This document shows positions 31,394-44,345 of a stretch of 64,000 nucleotides of DNA, in pieces. A program made the translations under genes and the position numbers. The notes under the pieces are model-generated. The model saw only the letters and a program-made list of their open reading frames with translations. It was not told the DNA's origin and ran no database searches. Every line of letters begins with the position of its first letter. Position 1 is the first letter of the stretch. The stretch is from contig OX457027.1 in NCBI GenBank assembly GCA_949752745.1, forward strand, positions 57,850,053 through 57,914,052, given 5' to 3'. This stretch comes from Protula sp. h YS-2021 (Eukaryota > Annelida > Polychaeta > Sabellida > Serpulidae).

Positions 31394-32523
31394 AACAAAA
31401 CTTTTCGTTTTTTGTTTGTTTTCTGTTTGTTTTTTGTTTGTTTTTAACATGGCCATATTTCTATGCCTTTTTTCATTGATAATATTTAATTAGTCATATT
31501 TCAGTGGTTCTATTACAGTAAAAACTCATACACACAAAGCGTAGGAATAAGTATATGAAAGACCTCAGAGCGTGAGAACGATCAATAAATTTGAGAACAT
31601 CAAAGGCCTAGACCGTGCGAACGATCGATAAATTTGAGAAGGAATGGGATTTTCCCCACGCTAAGTCTAATGTTATATTTTATGTTATAGTAGTGGGAAA
31701 ATGGTGGTTCGAAAGCACATTTAACAAATGTAGTTTTTAGAAAACATATGATGCATAAAATAAGTTTGAACATTTTACCATGCTACTAATTCGAATGCTT
31801 TGAAGTCATAGTAGGGGGAAAACGATGCTTCGAGACCAAATTTAACAAATGTAGTTTTTGATAACATATGATATATAAAATAGGTTTTAGCATTTTAGCA
31901 TGCTACTTATTCGAATGTTCTTAAGTCATGTTGAACATGTTGAACAATTGTTGAACTTGTTTAAAAAATTGTTGAACAATATTATGACGCAATATGTTCC
32001 AATAAAAATTCGAACACGTCTTTGAATGGGCTTGTCATTCGAACATATGTTTGAATGGTGTGCTCTTCTCACCAAAAAAAAACTTATGTCTTATGTCAAA
32101 CTTTTTTATACATCATATCCCAAACACTCGCATAACGTCGGGCCGACGTTGGAACGGTATAAACCAGGTCGGAAAACGTCGGCATCGGCTTCGATGCATC
32201 GGTAATGCATCGGTTATAGGTTCGCAATAGACGAATTTCCATTTTTTCTCATTCGTCGGAAGTTCATCGGTTACCGACGTTGGCCCGATGATTATTTTCC
32301 TCAGTTTAATAGATGTTGGCAAATATTCATCGGGCCGACATCTTTTTCCGACGAACTTCCGACGGAAACTAATTTTTTTATTTGAAATATTACAAGGATG
32401 TAATATACGTATAAAAATATATGCATATTATACATATAGTTATATTTGTCGGTGAAACGTCGGAAATATACCGATTTCCAATGGATCTCTAAATTTGTGT
32501 ATTTCACGCATAACTTGAAATGA

Positions 32524-32712
<189 letters not shown>

Positions 32713-33843
32713 TTCATTTCAAGTTATGCGTGAAATACACAAATTTAGAGATCCATTGGAAATCGGTATATTTCCGACGTTTCACCGACAAATATAACTA
32801 TATGTATAATATGCATATATTTTTATACGTATATTACATCCTTGTAATATTTCAAATAAAAAAATTAGTTTCCGTCGGAAGTTCGTCGGAAAAAGATGTC
32901 GGCCCGATGAATATTTGCCAACATCTATTAAACTGAGGAAAATAATCATCGGGCCAACGTCGGTAACCGATGAACTTCCGACGAATGAGAAAAAATGGAA
33001 ATTCGTCTATTGCGAACCTATAACCGATGCATTACCGATGCATCGAAGCCGATGCCGACGTTTTCCGACCTGATTTATACCGTTCCAACGTCGGCCCGAC
33101 GTTATGCGAGTGTTCGGGATATGATGTATAAAAAAGTTTGACATAAGACATAAGTTTTTTTTTGGTGAGAAGAGCACACCATTCAAACATATGTTCGAAT
33201 GACAAGCCCATTCAAAGACGTGTTCGAATTTTTATTGGAACATATTGCGTCATAATATTGTTCAACAATTTTTTAAACAAGTTCAACAATTGTTCAACAT
33301 GTTCAACATGACTTAAGAACATGCGAATAAGTAGCATGCTAAAATGCTAAAACCTATTTTATATATCATATGTTATCAAAAACTACATTTGTTAAACTTG
33401 GTCTCGAAGCATCGTTTTCCCCCTACTATGACTTCAAAGCATTCGAATTAGTAGCATGGTAAAATGTTCAAACTTATTTTATGCATCATATGTTTTCTAA
33501 AAACTACATTTGTTAAATGTGCTTTCGAACCACCATTTTCCCACTACTATAACATAAAATATAACATTAGACTTAGCGTGGGGAAAATCCCATTCCTTCT
33601 CAAATTTATCGATCGTTCGCACGGTCTAGGCCTTTGATGTTCTCAAATTTATTGATCGTTCTCACGCTCTGAGGTCTTTCATATACTTATTCCTACGCTT
33701 TGTGTGTATGAGTTTTTACTGTAATAGAACCACTGAAATATGACTAATTAAATATTATCAATGAAAAAAGGCATAGAAATATGGCCATGTTAAAAACAAA
33801 CAAAAAACAAACAGAAAACAAACAAAAAACGAAAAGTTTTGTT

Positions 33844-33916
33844 TGCCCCTAGGTGGGATCGAACCACCGATCTTCAGCTTACGAGTCCGCTGCTCTGCCA
33901 AGTGAGCTAACAGAGC
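33844..33916 (-). tRNA. Second tRNA-like sequence (inverted copy)
   Basis: Reverse complement of 31,321-31,393 with no difference that I can see. It keeps the same A and B boxes, CGT anticodon loop and weak acceptor and anticodon stems, and also points toward the centre of the palindrome, so the pair are convergent. Identity of the two copies follows from their position in the arms and says nothing separate about selection. Confidence 0.7.
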
Positions 33917-33996
33917 TGGTCTAATGAACAGTCTGATAATTACATACATAGTTAGACTAATTATGCTGACATAGCAATTACATAGTCCTCACATAG

Positions 33997-34366
33997 TCAT
34001 ATAGCCATATGATGTCACATAGTCACATGATGTCACATAATGTCTCATGATGTAACAGAGTCATATAAAGTCACATAATGTCACATAGTCACATAATCTC
34101 CCAGAGTCACATAATGTCACATGATGTCACAGAGTCACATAATCTCACAGAGTCACATAATGTCACAGAGTCACATAAAGTCGTAAATGTCACATGATGT
34201 CACAGAGTCACATAAAGTCACATAAAGTCACATAATGTGACATGATGTTACATAGTCACAAAATGTCACATAATGTCACATAATGTCACATGATGTTACA
34301 TAGTCACATAAAGTCACATAGTGTCACATAATGTCACATGATGTTACATAGTCACAAAAAAGTCAC
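33997..34366 (-). repeat. 10-bp minisatellite, right arm
   Basis: Mirror of 30,871-31,240, read here as ATAATGTCAC on the plus strand. The arrays are the same length but differ at a few bases, for example around 34,255-34,265. Confidence 0.85.
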
Positions 34367-34397
34367 AAGACAAAGTAGGTTGGGTTAAAAATTGAAG

Positions 34398-34750
34398 ATT
34401 TAGCGGACACTACCAGCGGATAAAACGGAACGGGGTTAGCGGACAAACCAGGACGAGCGGACACTTTGGAACAGGTTTAGCGGACATTATGGAACGAGCG
34501 GATACTTTGGAACAGGTTTAGCGGACATTATGGAACGAGCGGATACTTTGGAACAGGTTTAGCGGACATTATGGAACGAGCGGATACTTTGGAACAGGTT
34601 TAGCGGACATTATGGAACGAGCGGATACTTTGGAACATGGTTAGCGGACACTTTGGAACGAGCGGATACTTTGGAACGGGGTTAGCGGACATTTTGGAAC
34701 AGCTTGTAATTAGCGGACATTTCGGTACAGCGGACAAAACAGAACGGAAC
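34398..34750 (-). repeat. Right terminal array of TCCGCT repeats, two units longer
   Basis: Seventeen AGCGGA words (TCCGCT on the minus strand) against thirteen sites in the left array. The excess length is 82 bp, exactly two 41-bp double units. Ends in the same terminal sequence as the left array, inverted. Confidence 0.85.
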
Positions 34751-34758
34751 ATACGGGT
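34751..34758. repeat. Target-site duplication, right copy (ATACGGGT)
   Basis: Identical to 30,561-30,568. The sequence that follows (CACACCCCGTGCGGGTCATAC...) continues the minisatellite pattern that ends at 30,568. Confidence 0.85.
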
Positions 34759-35048
34759 CACACCCCGTGCGGGTCATACAACATGCGTGTCATACAACGA
34801 TCGCACCAGACTACGTACAAGTCTTACCACATTTGGGTCATGCCACATGCGCGCCATACCAGTTGTGCGTCAAATCACATTGCATCATGCTCCATGCGTG
34901 TCTTACCACATGTGTGACATACCAGTTGTGCGTCAAATCACATTGCATCATGCTCCATGCATGTCTTACCACATGCGCGACATACCAGTTGTGCGTCAAA
35001 TCACAATGCTTCATGCTCCATGCATGTCTTACCACATGTGCGACACGT
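34759..35048. repeat. Degenerate minisatellite with three 63-bp higher-order units
   Basis: Short CATACCACATGCGNGTC-type repeats. From 34,860 three units begin with CAGTTGTGCGTCAAATCAC at 34,860, 34,923 and 34,986, exactly 63 bp apart. Because 63 is a multiple of three, open frames run through it on both strands (for example 34,637-35,158); these are repeat artefacts, and that one starts inside the transposon end. Confidence 0.9.
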
Positions 35049-35165
35049 CAACCTCTACGTGCACAGTACCTTTCTGTGGGACTCCTTTGTGTAGCACTTT
35101 GTGCAACCTTCCTGTAACACAAAAATCTCGCAGTTATATTAATCAAAACGCCAGTTAAGCCATGG

Positions 35166-35232
35166 AACACACACATGCACAATATGTATGCATACATATG
35201 TTGTGTATGCACTTGTGCGTGTGTGTGCGTGA
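35166..35232. repeat. Imperfect palindrome with CA/TG flanks
   Basis: The core 35,182-35,199 (ATATGTATGCATACATAT) is a perfect 18-bp palindrome. It extends outward through nearly complementary ACACACACATGCACA and TGTGTATGCAC...GTGTGTGTG segments. Confidence 0.7.
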
Positions 35233-35244
35233 TTGTTGGGAGTA

Positions 35245-36441
35245 TGTCAAATCAGTGACTTTATAACATTACTGAAAATTTCAGGGACTTTATAAAGTAA
35301 CTAATTCACTCAGTCACGTTGTAAAGTTATTAAAAATATTAGCAGCTTTATAAAGTCACTGATTTTATCCCTCAAAATTTGACAAATTCATTGAAATGAG
35401 TTTGACTTTATTATTCAGTTGGTCATTGTTTATTGTGTGTAAAACAATAACCATAATCAATAGAGTTCAATGGTATTAGTTTGGTTTTTCAAAACTTGCA
35501 GTTATTCCGATTATGTCAACAAATCGTACTCAGTAAATTACTCTGTTCTGAGATCTGACCATAAGAAATTGTAACTGACCATGTTTTCTTATTTACTAGA
35601 TGTTTGGGTTTCACCCATTTGGTTACTTTTTCGCCCACCCATTACTTTTTCGTGCACGTTTAGGTGTGTCATTATCAATTGTTGTTCAAGTACTTTGGAT
35701 TGTGAGGGTATTACTTTTTTCTTTAAGAAAAAACACTCCGCGGTGTGATTTTTTGGGAGGGAGATACAACTCAGTAGAAAATATTTAGCTAAATCATATT
35801 TGATTTGATATTGAACTGAATAATAAATACTAATTTACTGCTCAGTTATTTCAACAGTGCTCTGCATGGCTCGATCACGCGAAAACAGCCTGATTCAAAA
35901 ACAGGCGAAATTGTTGAAGCCAAACAATAAAGTATTTATTATTCCAGTTTTCAATAACAAGATTGCTATCATCGCAGTACAGAGTATCCTATTGACCCTG
36001 AATTGATTAAAGAGAAATAACTATAGCAGTTTTGCAAAAGACAAATCTATACCATCCCAACCGGGGGTAGCCCAGTTGAACATGGTTTGATAAGAAACCC
36101 CTACAAATAAATAACAATTGCAATTTTACAATAGTTACATTAGTACTACTGCAACCCCTGAGTACCTTATTGTGGCAAAAGTCTTTGCACCAATTACATA
36201 AAGGAATGGTTGCATTTCAGCATTGAAACAATGACAAAAAACCAATGAGCTCTTGCACGATAAAGATAAATCAAAGAAACCTAACTTTCCTATTCAAATT
36301 CATTTCAGTAAATCTGTCAAATTTTGTAGACTTAAAATCAGTCACTTTATAAAGTCAGCAAAATATTTAGTGACTTTACAATGTCACCGAGTGAACCAGT
36401 TACTTTACAAAGTCAATTTTCACTGAGTCACTGATTTGACA
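35245..36441. mobile_element. 1.2-kb non-autonomous element with ~150-bp terminal inverted repeats
   Basis: The ends share a perfect 16-bp inverted repeat beginning TGTCAAATCAGTGACT. Similarity continues inward, imperfect with small gaps, over about 35,245-35,404 and 36,297-36,441. Within each end, AGTGACTTTATAAAGTCACT-like words recur every 40-50 bp. The interior (about 35,405-36,296) has no convincing coding frame. No clear target duplication was found, so the superfamily is unknown. A fragment of the same end occurs at 60,205-60,252 in a PDHB intron. Confidence 0.75.
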
Positions 36442-36462
36442 GATTCAGTGTAACATACACAT

Positions 36463-36562
36463 AGACGAAATGCCAGATAAAACGCCAACTGCCAAAACGT
36501 CGACGGATAAACTGCCGACGGTCAAAACGTAGACAAATGCAAAAAATGGACAACGTGCCGAC
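36463..36562 (-). repeat. 15-bp-period array, possible Mutator-type terminus
   Basis: Successive 15-mers (AGATAAAACGCCAAC, TGCCAAAACGTCGAC, GGATAAACTGCCGAC, GGTCAAAACGTAGAC) occupy 36,475-36,534, with another, GGACAACGTGCCGAC, at 36,548-36,562. It lies about 650 bp upstream of the MULE transposase remnant, so it may be that element's left end. I did not find the matching right end. Confidence 0.6.
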
Positions 36563-37217
36563 TTAGTAATTTTGCTGAAATGAAGTAGATATACTGTAAA
36601 AAAACTTCATTCATTTAATCAGATAACTTAATCAGTTCTACAATGAATAAATCTGTGATTTGGTCAAATATACAGCTATTTGCAAACACTCTCCTCTGCA
36701 AAGAAAACAATTATAAAATGTGACTCTACATAACACAGTTATTTTGTCTCACACTGAACAACAGATAAACTGGCGTCGAAACACATGCCACAACTTAAAG
36801 ACCTTAAATAAACACCACTTGCCTTCCACCGAATAAATCCGGTTAGTGAGGTGTCTGGTATATTGGGGTCACTCATTTTCCACCAGTTTCCAATATTTTC
36901 ACTGTACAAAGAAATTATGCATCCGCTTCAATTTTTCACAATGACAGTTTGTTTGCTTGGAAGGTTGAAGAATGTCCCCCTCGGAAAAAATGCCTATTGA
37001 GAAAATCTACCATCTTTTCACAACCATACAGAAAAGCCTCCTTCTTCATCCCCTGATTTTTTACCGTACTCGGATAAAATACTTTTGGCCCTTTGGAACT
37101 TAATTTCCTTTAGAAAATATACGCATTAAAATGCAGTTTGTTTTAATGGAGTACTTCTGATAAAATTTAGTTAACTTGTCACCCATTTTGGGGTATTTTC
37201 GGTATATCTAGATTCCA

Positions 37218-38263
37218 GTGAGGTTCTTCAGAAGAAATGGAAAGCTATTTATCTACCAGGAGTTCGTGAGAAACCGGTCCATCAAAGCCAAAATCCATTG
37301 GAGCTGTTCGCAAAGAGGAGTCTGTTTCGCTATGGAAATGGAAGTCTTTTATATGACCTCTCATTACCATTCAGAAGAGAGGGCAGAAATCGCCAAACTG
37401 CAGATTCGATCGATTCAGCAAAGCGCAACGAAACCGGTTGGTCGAGTTTTCAATGACATCGTCATCGCCCGCAATGACACCGTCGAGAGCGTTTCCCAGC
37501 TTAGCAATCTGAGATCAGCAATCTGATGCCATCTATACCTCAGACATTTGAAGACATTGCTATCGACGGCGAGTGGTACCAGACATGGTCCGGAGCAGAT
37601 GTTGTTTCCTCCAAGACGACGAATGAGGGGTTCTCGTCTTTTTGCACTGACCAAAATTTCCCCAAACTCTCGCACTGCTTAGTCATTTTATCGATGAAGC
37701 GTTCAAAACCTGCCCCAGACCCTTCCAGCAATTCATGACGATCTACGATCTGTACCATGGACGGGTTCTTACATTTTGTGTGGGTCTTTTTGGCGGGAAG
37801 ACAATCGGCCATTGTCGCCAGCTGCTGAGTCACGTGAAGGATCAAGTTCGCAACGACACTGGCCACCGAGTGAAACCGACCGAGGTTGTGTATGACCTCA
37901 AACAAGCCATTATTACGGCTGACTAAACCGAGTTACCGCAAGTGTGTGGGTGTTACTGTCACTTTTGTCAGAGCTTTTGGAGAAAGATTCAACAACTAGG
38001 CCTTTCCGCAGTGTACAAGCGGAGCGCGCGACTAGCGAAGTGCATTTATCAATTCATGGCCCTTGGATATCTACCTCTTCCCCTGGTCAGCAGCAACTTC
38101 AGTCTACATGCCAACTCGGAGTCGACCCGTTGCCGAATCCGCCGTCCGACACTTTGAAGCCAACTACCTGAACGGCACGGATATGTTTGCCAGGTGTCAC
38201 CCGTCCCTGTGGCACTTCATTCGCAAACTGAAAGACAAACAGAAGACTACAGAGCTGACGTGA
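37218..38263 (+). pseudogene. FLYWCH-type Mutator-like (MULE) transposase remnant
   Basis: Several frames on the plus strand, broken by stops and frameshifts, line up in the order of a MULE transposase. 37,218-37,526 has a FLYWCH-like zinc finger: hydrophobic/aromatic segment, then WSC...C...HYH spacing. 37,526-37,738 matches the linker (IPQTFEDIAI). 37,735-37,926 resembles the catalytic-core segment (IYDLYHGRV... ending in LKQAIITA). 37,942-38,157 carries GCYCHFCQSFWRKIQQLGL, typical of this family. 38,063-38,263 ends with RCHPSLWHFIRKLKDKQ. Members normally cut and paste DNA by a DDE nuclease with 8-10-bp target duplications. No intact frame remains, so this copy is dead. Family assignment is from remembered motif similarity; exact breakpoints are uncertain. 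Confidence 0.8.
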
Positions 38264-39769
38264 TTCGCAGCTGACAGGGGTCTAACATCTCCCAAAAGGA
38301 AAAGAACGTGGCGCCACCTGGAATCCCGCATCTGAACCTTTCAAGGGTCAGTACACCGACGGCACAAGGAGTTTACCTCGTTACTGGAAGGCCATGGTGA
38401 ATGTAGTCATGCGTTTGCGTAAACAGCACGAATAAGATGAACTTTATGAATACTGCATGAACATTTATTCTGAAGGCTTCTCACGGGATGACGACAAGAT
38501 TTTGTATGGAAGTTATGCTTATGAACATATGTGAACATGTTATGAACAGGGAGTGAAGTTTGTGTCATTGCGCAGTTTTTTGATGATGTGTGTTAATAAA
38601 CATGGATGAGCATTTATGAGCAGAGTATGTACATTTTACGAACAGAGTTTGAACGTGTTTATAGTGTGCCATTTAGTTTTAGCGACCACAGGTATGAAGT
38701 GCAGTACTTGTAGAACTTGTACTCTTTTTTAGTTTTAGCGACCACAGATAAAAAGTGTAGTATATTATATGTTATGATATGAGACAGAAATAAAATAACG
38801 TTTAATAAAAAAGGATGCTTTTGCAGAACTAAGTTTTGTCCCGCGTAGGCCTAGTGACAGTAGGTTTAGTGGGGCGAAGGATTAATGCACATCGAAAAAT
38901 CCCCGTGTAGGCCTGGCGAGGCGTAAGCCTAATGGTAACACAAAATTTGCTTATTGGGGCGTAGTTCTAATGAACAGGAACCATGGTAGATCAGCATAGA
39001 GATACTATTGCCTGGTCAATAATACTGCATGTTGACTCAAAATAAGTCAATATCTGCTTATTTTTTACCAGTAAGAAAATGTTGACCTTTCAGTAGCTAC
39101 ATGCTTTGTTGTGTGATTTAACTATCGTTTTGGTTATAAATAACAGAAATATCTATCTATTTTTGTGTTAACGTCAACTTAAAAAATAATTCACATGGGA
39201 ACTGACCAATCAGATTACAGGTTTTAACTAAGTCATTTAACAATTATCGCTTCACTTTTGAGTACGATGCCTCTCTTTTTTGTTTTTCGGAATAATCGGC
39301 TTGATCAATCCGTAAAAGTACAGATTAAATGTGTACTCCTGCGTATAATTATTTACTGATTTAATCAGAGCGATTCTGATATTATTTAATTTTCCGTTTA
39401 GTTCAACATTTAACACACATTTTAAACAAATAAGAGATATGCTCTCGTGCTTGGGCTAGAATTCTCTATCCAATGATCTTTCCTTGGAACCTGTAGGGCA
39501 AATAAAATACAACTCTTTTCTTTCTGATTCGGCACCTTGTCTCTTTGAAATGTTTCATTTAAATATTTTTTAACTTTGTATTTAAGTGATATAAATAGTT
39601 TTAATAAAGATCAATTGCCTACTTAAGTTGTGGCAATATTTGAAGGATTACTTTTCAGTAAGAAGTATTTCTAGCTGCTTTCAAACCAGACAGGTGTTAT
39701 TTGCCCTAAAAGTTAGACCATAACGGAAAGTAACTTACAAAATGCAGATGCTTTCAAAATCTTCCTAAC
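38264..39769. other. Non-coding stretch after the MULE remnant
   Basis: Up to about 38,450 the sequence is less AT-rich and may be decayed transposase C-terminus or 3' flank. A repeated phrase TTTAGTTTTAGCGACCACAG occurs near 38,674 and 38,731 (about 57 bp apart), and TATGAACA-like words cluster at 38,520-38,660. The rest is AT-rich with no gene seen. Confidence 0.5.
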
Positions 39770-41300
39770 GTTACCTATTCGTCGATTTGATGTTGGGACG
39801 TCGATCTGACCAAACACAACGTTAACTCTGGTTGTAGTTTCATTATAATTTCCACGACAACAGATCCACGTCTAACCAACGCCTTTGATACAACGTTGAA
39901 TAGACGTTGTTTAGGCGTTGCTTTTAATTGCAACCAAAACACAACTTTCTCCGGCGTCTAATCAACGTCTTTGGTGCAACATTGTATAGACGTCGCATGT
40001 ACCATCAAAAAGCTACCATGGAAAGCATGACAGGTGAATTTCATAAATAGACCAAAATCGAACATTTCAGGAGCGCTCAAGTTTTTTCCTACTTACTTTT
40101 GACAATTTTTCGATTTCATACATATCCTGCCGTACGGGATGACCCGAAGACAGGGAACTGAGGTAGAGGGTGACCACATTATGGTTGTCGCTGTCAAAAT
40201 CTCTACCACGTCTGGAGATATCGACATCTCTACCACGTCTGGAGACAGACGTTGTTTTCGATCCCCATTTACAAAAATTACACAACAATGATTAGACGTC
40301 GGATTATCGACGTCTATCAGGAGTTAGAAGGCAGACATTCTTTTTTTTTTTTTTACTTTCATAACCAACCAAAGACTGGTGTTGATCCGACGCCGGTTGA
40401 GATGTCTATCTAAAGTTGATCAAACGTCGCAGTGTTTCCTGATTTGTTTAATAAAATGTTCTCTTTTAATTTTACACTTTTTCATGGTTTTCCACATGTG
40501 AAATATTTTTATAGGAAATATGTGAATGTATATTGTGATATAGCTAGAAACGACTCATTCTGAATAACAGCAAACACTGCTATAAAACTAAACATTGAAT
40601 CGATTGCGGACAGCCAATACCCTTCCTTACTCCCTCTGCAAACATCCTGTCCCCATCAGGCAGATTTATCATTGGGGATTAGGACTGATGTCTTTTTGTC
40701 ACGCCATTGATAGATAATTTGCTTGAAGCTATCGGAAATAGCGACGGTTTGTGTCTCTGTATTACTGAGTTTTGTTCCAATTAAAGTGTTCTTCAGAGGA
40801 AAGAAATACATGCTCAGTGATAGCTTTGTGTTCTGTGCAGCTAATGTTTTAAACAAACCCAATTCGGCACAGTGAACATTCCGGCGTCTAATCAACGTGT
40901 ATCTAAAATCACGACGTCCATCGACCAATTTCCAACCTCCTAAAAAGTTCAAATTGATTATATTTCATCGCAATCCAAATATAACACGTTTACCGCAATG
41001 CTGGATAAATGTTTGAATTTCATTTATAAAGTCTGAAGTTTTTTATACCCTGCTTTTCAAAAATAGACATCAAAAATAAGACGGCATGAGGCCGAGGCCG
41101 GGGGGTGCAGTAATTTTATGGAACCACGCCCATTGTTTTTGAGGAATGCCTATATTACGACTTTCCCGAGGAGGAGTGCCAAGGGGAGAGGCAGAGCCTG
41201 CTTCGACTTACTTACTCCAGCATATTCTGACATTGATCCGAAATCTATTTGCAACATCTTTCCGACGTCTAACAACGTCGTATGCACACTGGGGAGCCTA
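39770..41300. repeat. GACGT-rich degenerate repeat debris
   Basis: Many copies of ACGTC, CAACG and GACGTCTAATCAACG-like words at irregular 20-60-bp spacing, concentrated at 39,780-39,995, 40,295-40,430, 40,880-40,920 and 41,262-41,282. A 27-bp direct duplication containing CTCTACCACGTCTGGAGA lies at about 40,201-40,246, and a poly-T tract near 40,340. No coding frame is credible. Parentage unknown; a similar flavour is seen at 45,590-45,760 and in the inner arms of the foldback element. Confidence 0.5.
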
Positions 41301-44039
41301 AGAACATTGTCAGTCTCGGCTATGTACTTAATGCCCCTCCAGGGAAATTACAGGATTACATGCACTTTACTTTTTCACATTTTTTCATTGGGCTCTGATG
41401 CCACTTAAATATTGTTGAAAGCCGTATTTATATAGAGGACCAGTGCAACAGGAAATAACATGGTTTTTTTTTCATATTCACTTGACCTGCCAGAGACAAT
41501 GAGTTCGTGTGTGTGGGAAACAATTTTACTCGACTTGAAAACACTGAAAACGCCTGACAATAAAAGCGGTTAAGCTCGAAATCGAGATGAAATAAACAGA
41601 GCAGAGCAATACATAAGACTTTCATACCCAGATTACCCATGCGTCATACCCAGATAATATATGCATCTGCGTAAATAATATCTGTAACGAAATAAATAAC
41701 CAAGTTATTCTTATTCTAGCCAATATGGAGCCAACGCAGTAAAAAAAAAAAAAAAGAAATAACATATATTTGCTGAATTGTTATATTTTTGACAAATATT
41801 TGTGAGGGAGTAAGGAAGTAAAAACAATTATAATGAAAACAAAAAACTAACATTGCTATAACTTTGATGAAATATTATTTGCGGTGTGTTACCGCAGTGT
41901 AGTCATAACCTTATGTCTGTCATCCATGTGGATCCTAAAAATTTCACGAAGCATATTTTTCGCACTCGAAATACCCATGCCTCATTCAACATGTATGTTT
42001 ATAATGTTTTATAAGGAAGGAAGGAAAAAACAAAAGGTTGATGCAGCTTTAACAAATCCTCACTTCATAAATTCATCCGAATGTTTCGAAGTTCACTGTA
42101 GAGGGTCATCTGATTACCATTTTTCTTGCGCAAACGCTTGTTTTCCTGAGTCGAATCATGGGTAGTACTGAGGATAATCTGCTGTTTGCTGCTGCTGCAC
42201 ACATGCACCATACTCCAGAGTTACGACCATCCCGAAAATAAAAGCAGTTTTCGCCAGGTGCGTTCCAATTCGCTCTCATGATAGAGATTCCGAGAAATGA
42301 GACCACCACGAAATGGAAAATACGTCTGAAACAGTTCCACAGGCTATCTTATTTCCCGCGTTCTGGTGTATTGTGATAATAAGGCAAGGTCGTTTTTGCG
42401 AATCAGAGACCACACATGGGACTGCTGACTCTTAAACATCAGTACATCAGAGATCATCACCAACCATACACGTCCATGTGTTCTCATGAACATATATTAA
42501 CCATGTGTTTTATCACATGAATTTTGTAGTATGGTCACTTCCGGTTGTGACCTCTGAGAAGACCTACCTACAATGTATAAACACAGAGCCGGTAGATATT
42601 TTAATAAGCAATTCCTCTCTTTAATGAGTAATATTTTCGCGAAATCCAAAGTGGGTCTGCTGAGTGAACACGTCTAATATACAACAAACCAAACCTCCGC
42701 AGAGGTTGGCTGTTGGACAACAACGGGTCACTACCTATTCAACATGTGGCTAAACCATGTGAATCCAGTTTAGCAAAACAGAGACAAGACAAAGATTGGC
42801 AAAGAGCGATTTTCTCATGGAAGCAATAACCACTGTTTGTTAAGGAAAGATGACCCAATTATAAAGAGTGATTTACGGCATAGCTGAGACAACAGGATCA
42901 GCTGAAGGTTCATTTGTCCATTATATGCTGATTTAAAGGGGATATTTGTTGGCGTTTATTCTCCAGGTTGTCCTTACGGTCAAATATCAGCAGGATGCAA
43001 TGGGGTGAATGAAGGATTCGCTGCTCTAGGATATGTCTCGTAAAATTACTTGGCCCCAATCGTTTTTGCTTATTTTATGAATAAGCAATATTAGCATTTA
43101 CCTTTTGTTTCTTAACTCTATGAATATTTAGATTTTACCCAATAACAAAATAACGATAGGAAATAAATTATAAACAGTAGCAAAGTAAGTCATGAAAAAA
43201 ACAACACACAAGAAAACAAATTTTAAAAAAAATAATAGTTTAATTTTTAATTTGCGTGGATGTCGACACAAATGATGTTTTCCCGTTAAGACCGTCTGTA
43301 CTGCGCGCTGAGAGTCTGCAATTGTTATTAGATATTGGGGAGGGAGGGGATAGTGGATGCATCCAGAGATGGTGTACCCAGTCAATTATAAAAAAACCTT
43401 TTGTAAAAAAAAAAGCTCTTGATTTCAGCCTTTAGCAATACTGCTGTTTTAGGATTCTTAATTTCACTTCTTTACACCTCTAATTTAACGATTTTAAAGT
43501 CGATATCATAATACTTCTATTTTAAATGACTTTTGATTCTATATTGTAGAAAGCAACCAACACATTTCTTAATATCCATAAACAATGCAGTATTAAGGTG
43601 CTCCCTCATCATTGAATATCAAGACCTCCTGAAACTTGACTTTTAAAAAGATCTCCGCACCTAAAGACTTGGCTGTTACAAAAAATCTTCTCTGAAAAAA
43701 AAAACATGGACTTTTCTCATTTTACTAGCAAAGACTGATGACCTGTTAAGGAGGAAAAGATTCACCTGACAGGACAATATAGCAGCAGTGACATCAGAGC
43801 TTAAAATTATCGACCATCTCAGGCAAAATATCTATCGATGGCGTGACATACTTATATTTTTCTCAATTAGTATGCCGTTTGAGCCAAATGAGAAAGGAGT
43901 AGTTGCAAAAGAGTTACCGTGGAGCTTTCATGTAAACTTTAACTGGAAAACATTTTTTTTGAAAAAAAAGCATAGCAATTAAAATTAGATTTTGATCTTT
44001 TTTATGTTATTAACTATTGCTATATTATTATTATTACTA
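41301..44039. other. Intergenic DNA, no gene seen
   Basis: AT-rich with short poly-A tracts (near 41,741, 43,407 and 43,693). Frames of 60-95 codons occur on both strands without recognisable content. Confidence 0.55.
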
Positions 44040-44052
44040 TTATTATTATTAT

Positions 44053-44083
<31 letters not shown>

Positions 44084-44151
44084 TGTTGTTGTGATAGTAG
44101 TAGTAGTAGAAGTATTAGTAGTAGTAATAGTAGTAGCTATAGTAGTAGTAA

Positions 44152-44214
<63 letters not shown>

Positions 44215-44345
44215 AAGCAGTAGTATCAAATTGAATGTTGTTGCTGCTGCTGTTGATGCTCCTGGTGTTATTCTTGTTAGTAGTAGTAGAAACAGTAGTA
44301 GCAGTGGTGGTAGTAGTAGTGGTAGTAGTAGTAGAAGCAGTAACA
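44040..44345. repeat. (TAG/GTA)n trinucleotide microsatellite
   Basis: About 300 bases dominated by AGT/TAG triplets, with a perfect core near 44,153-44,212 and interruptions elsewhere (GTTGTTGTTGTGA near 44,080; a non-repeat break at 44,224-44,278). Frames in poly-Val, poly-Leu and poly-Thr are artefacts. Confidence 0.95.

Noticed and set aside
31288..31479. 63-codon frame and its mirror copy at 33,758-33,949
   Set aside because: It is the translation of the tRNA-like sequence plus a GTTT run; the stretch LLAHLAEQRTRKLKIGGS is a common false protein from tRNA genes.
34637..35158. 173-codon open frame and overlapping frames on both strands
   Set aside because: Starts inside the transposon end and continues through a 63-bp tandem array; openness follows from a unit length divisible by three.
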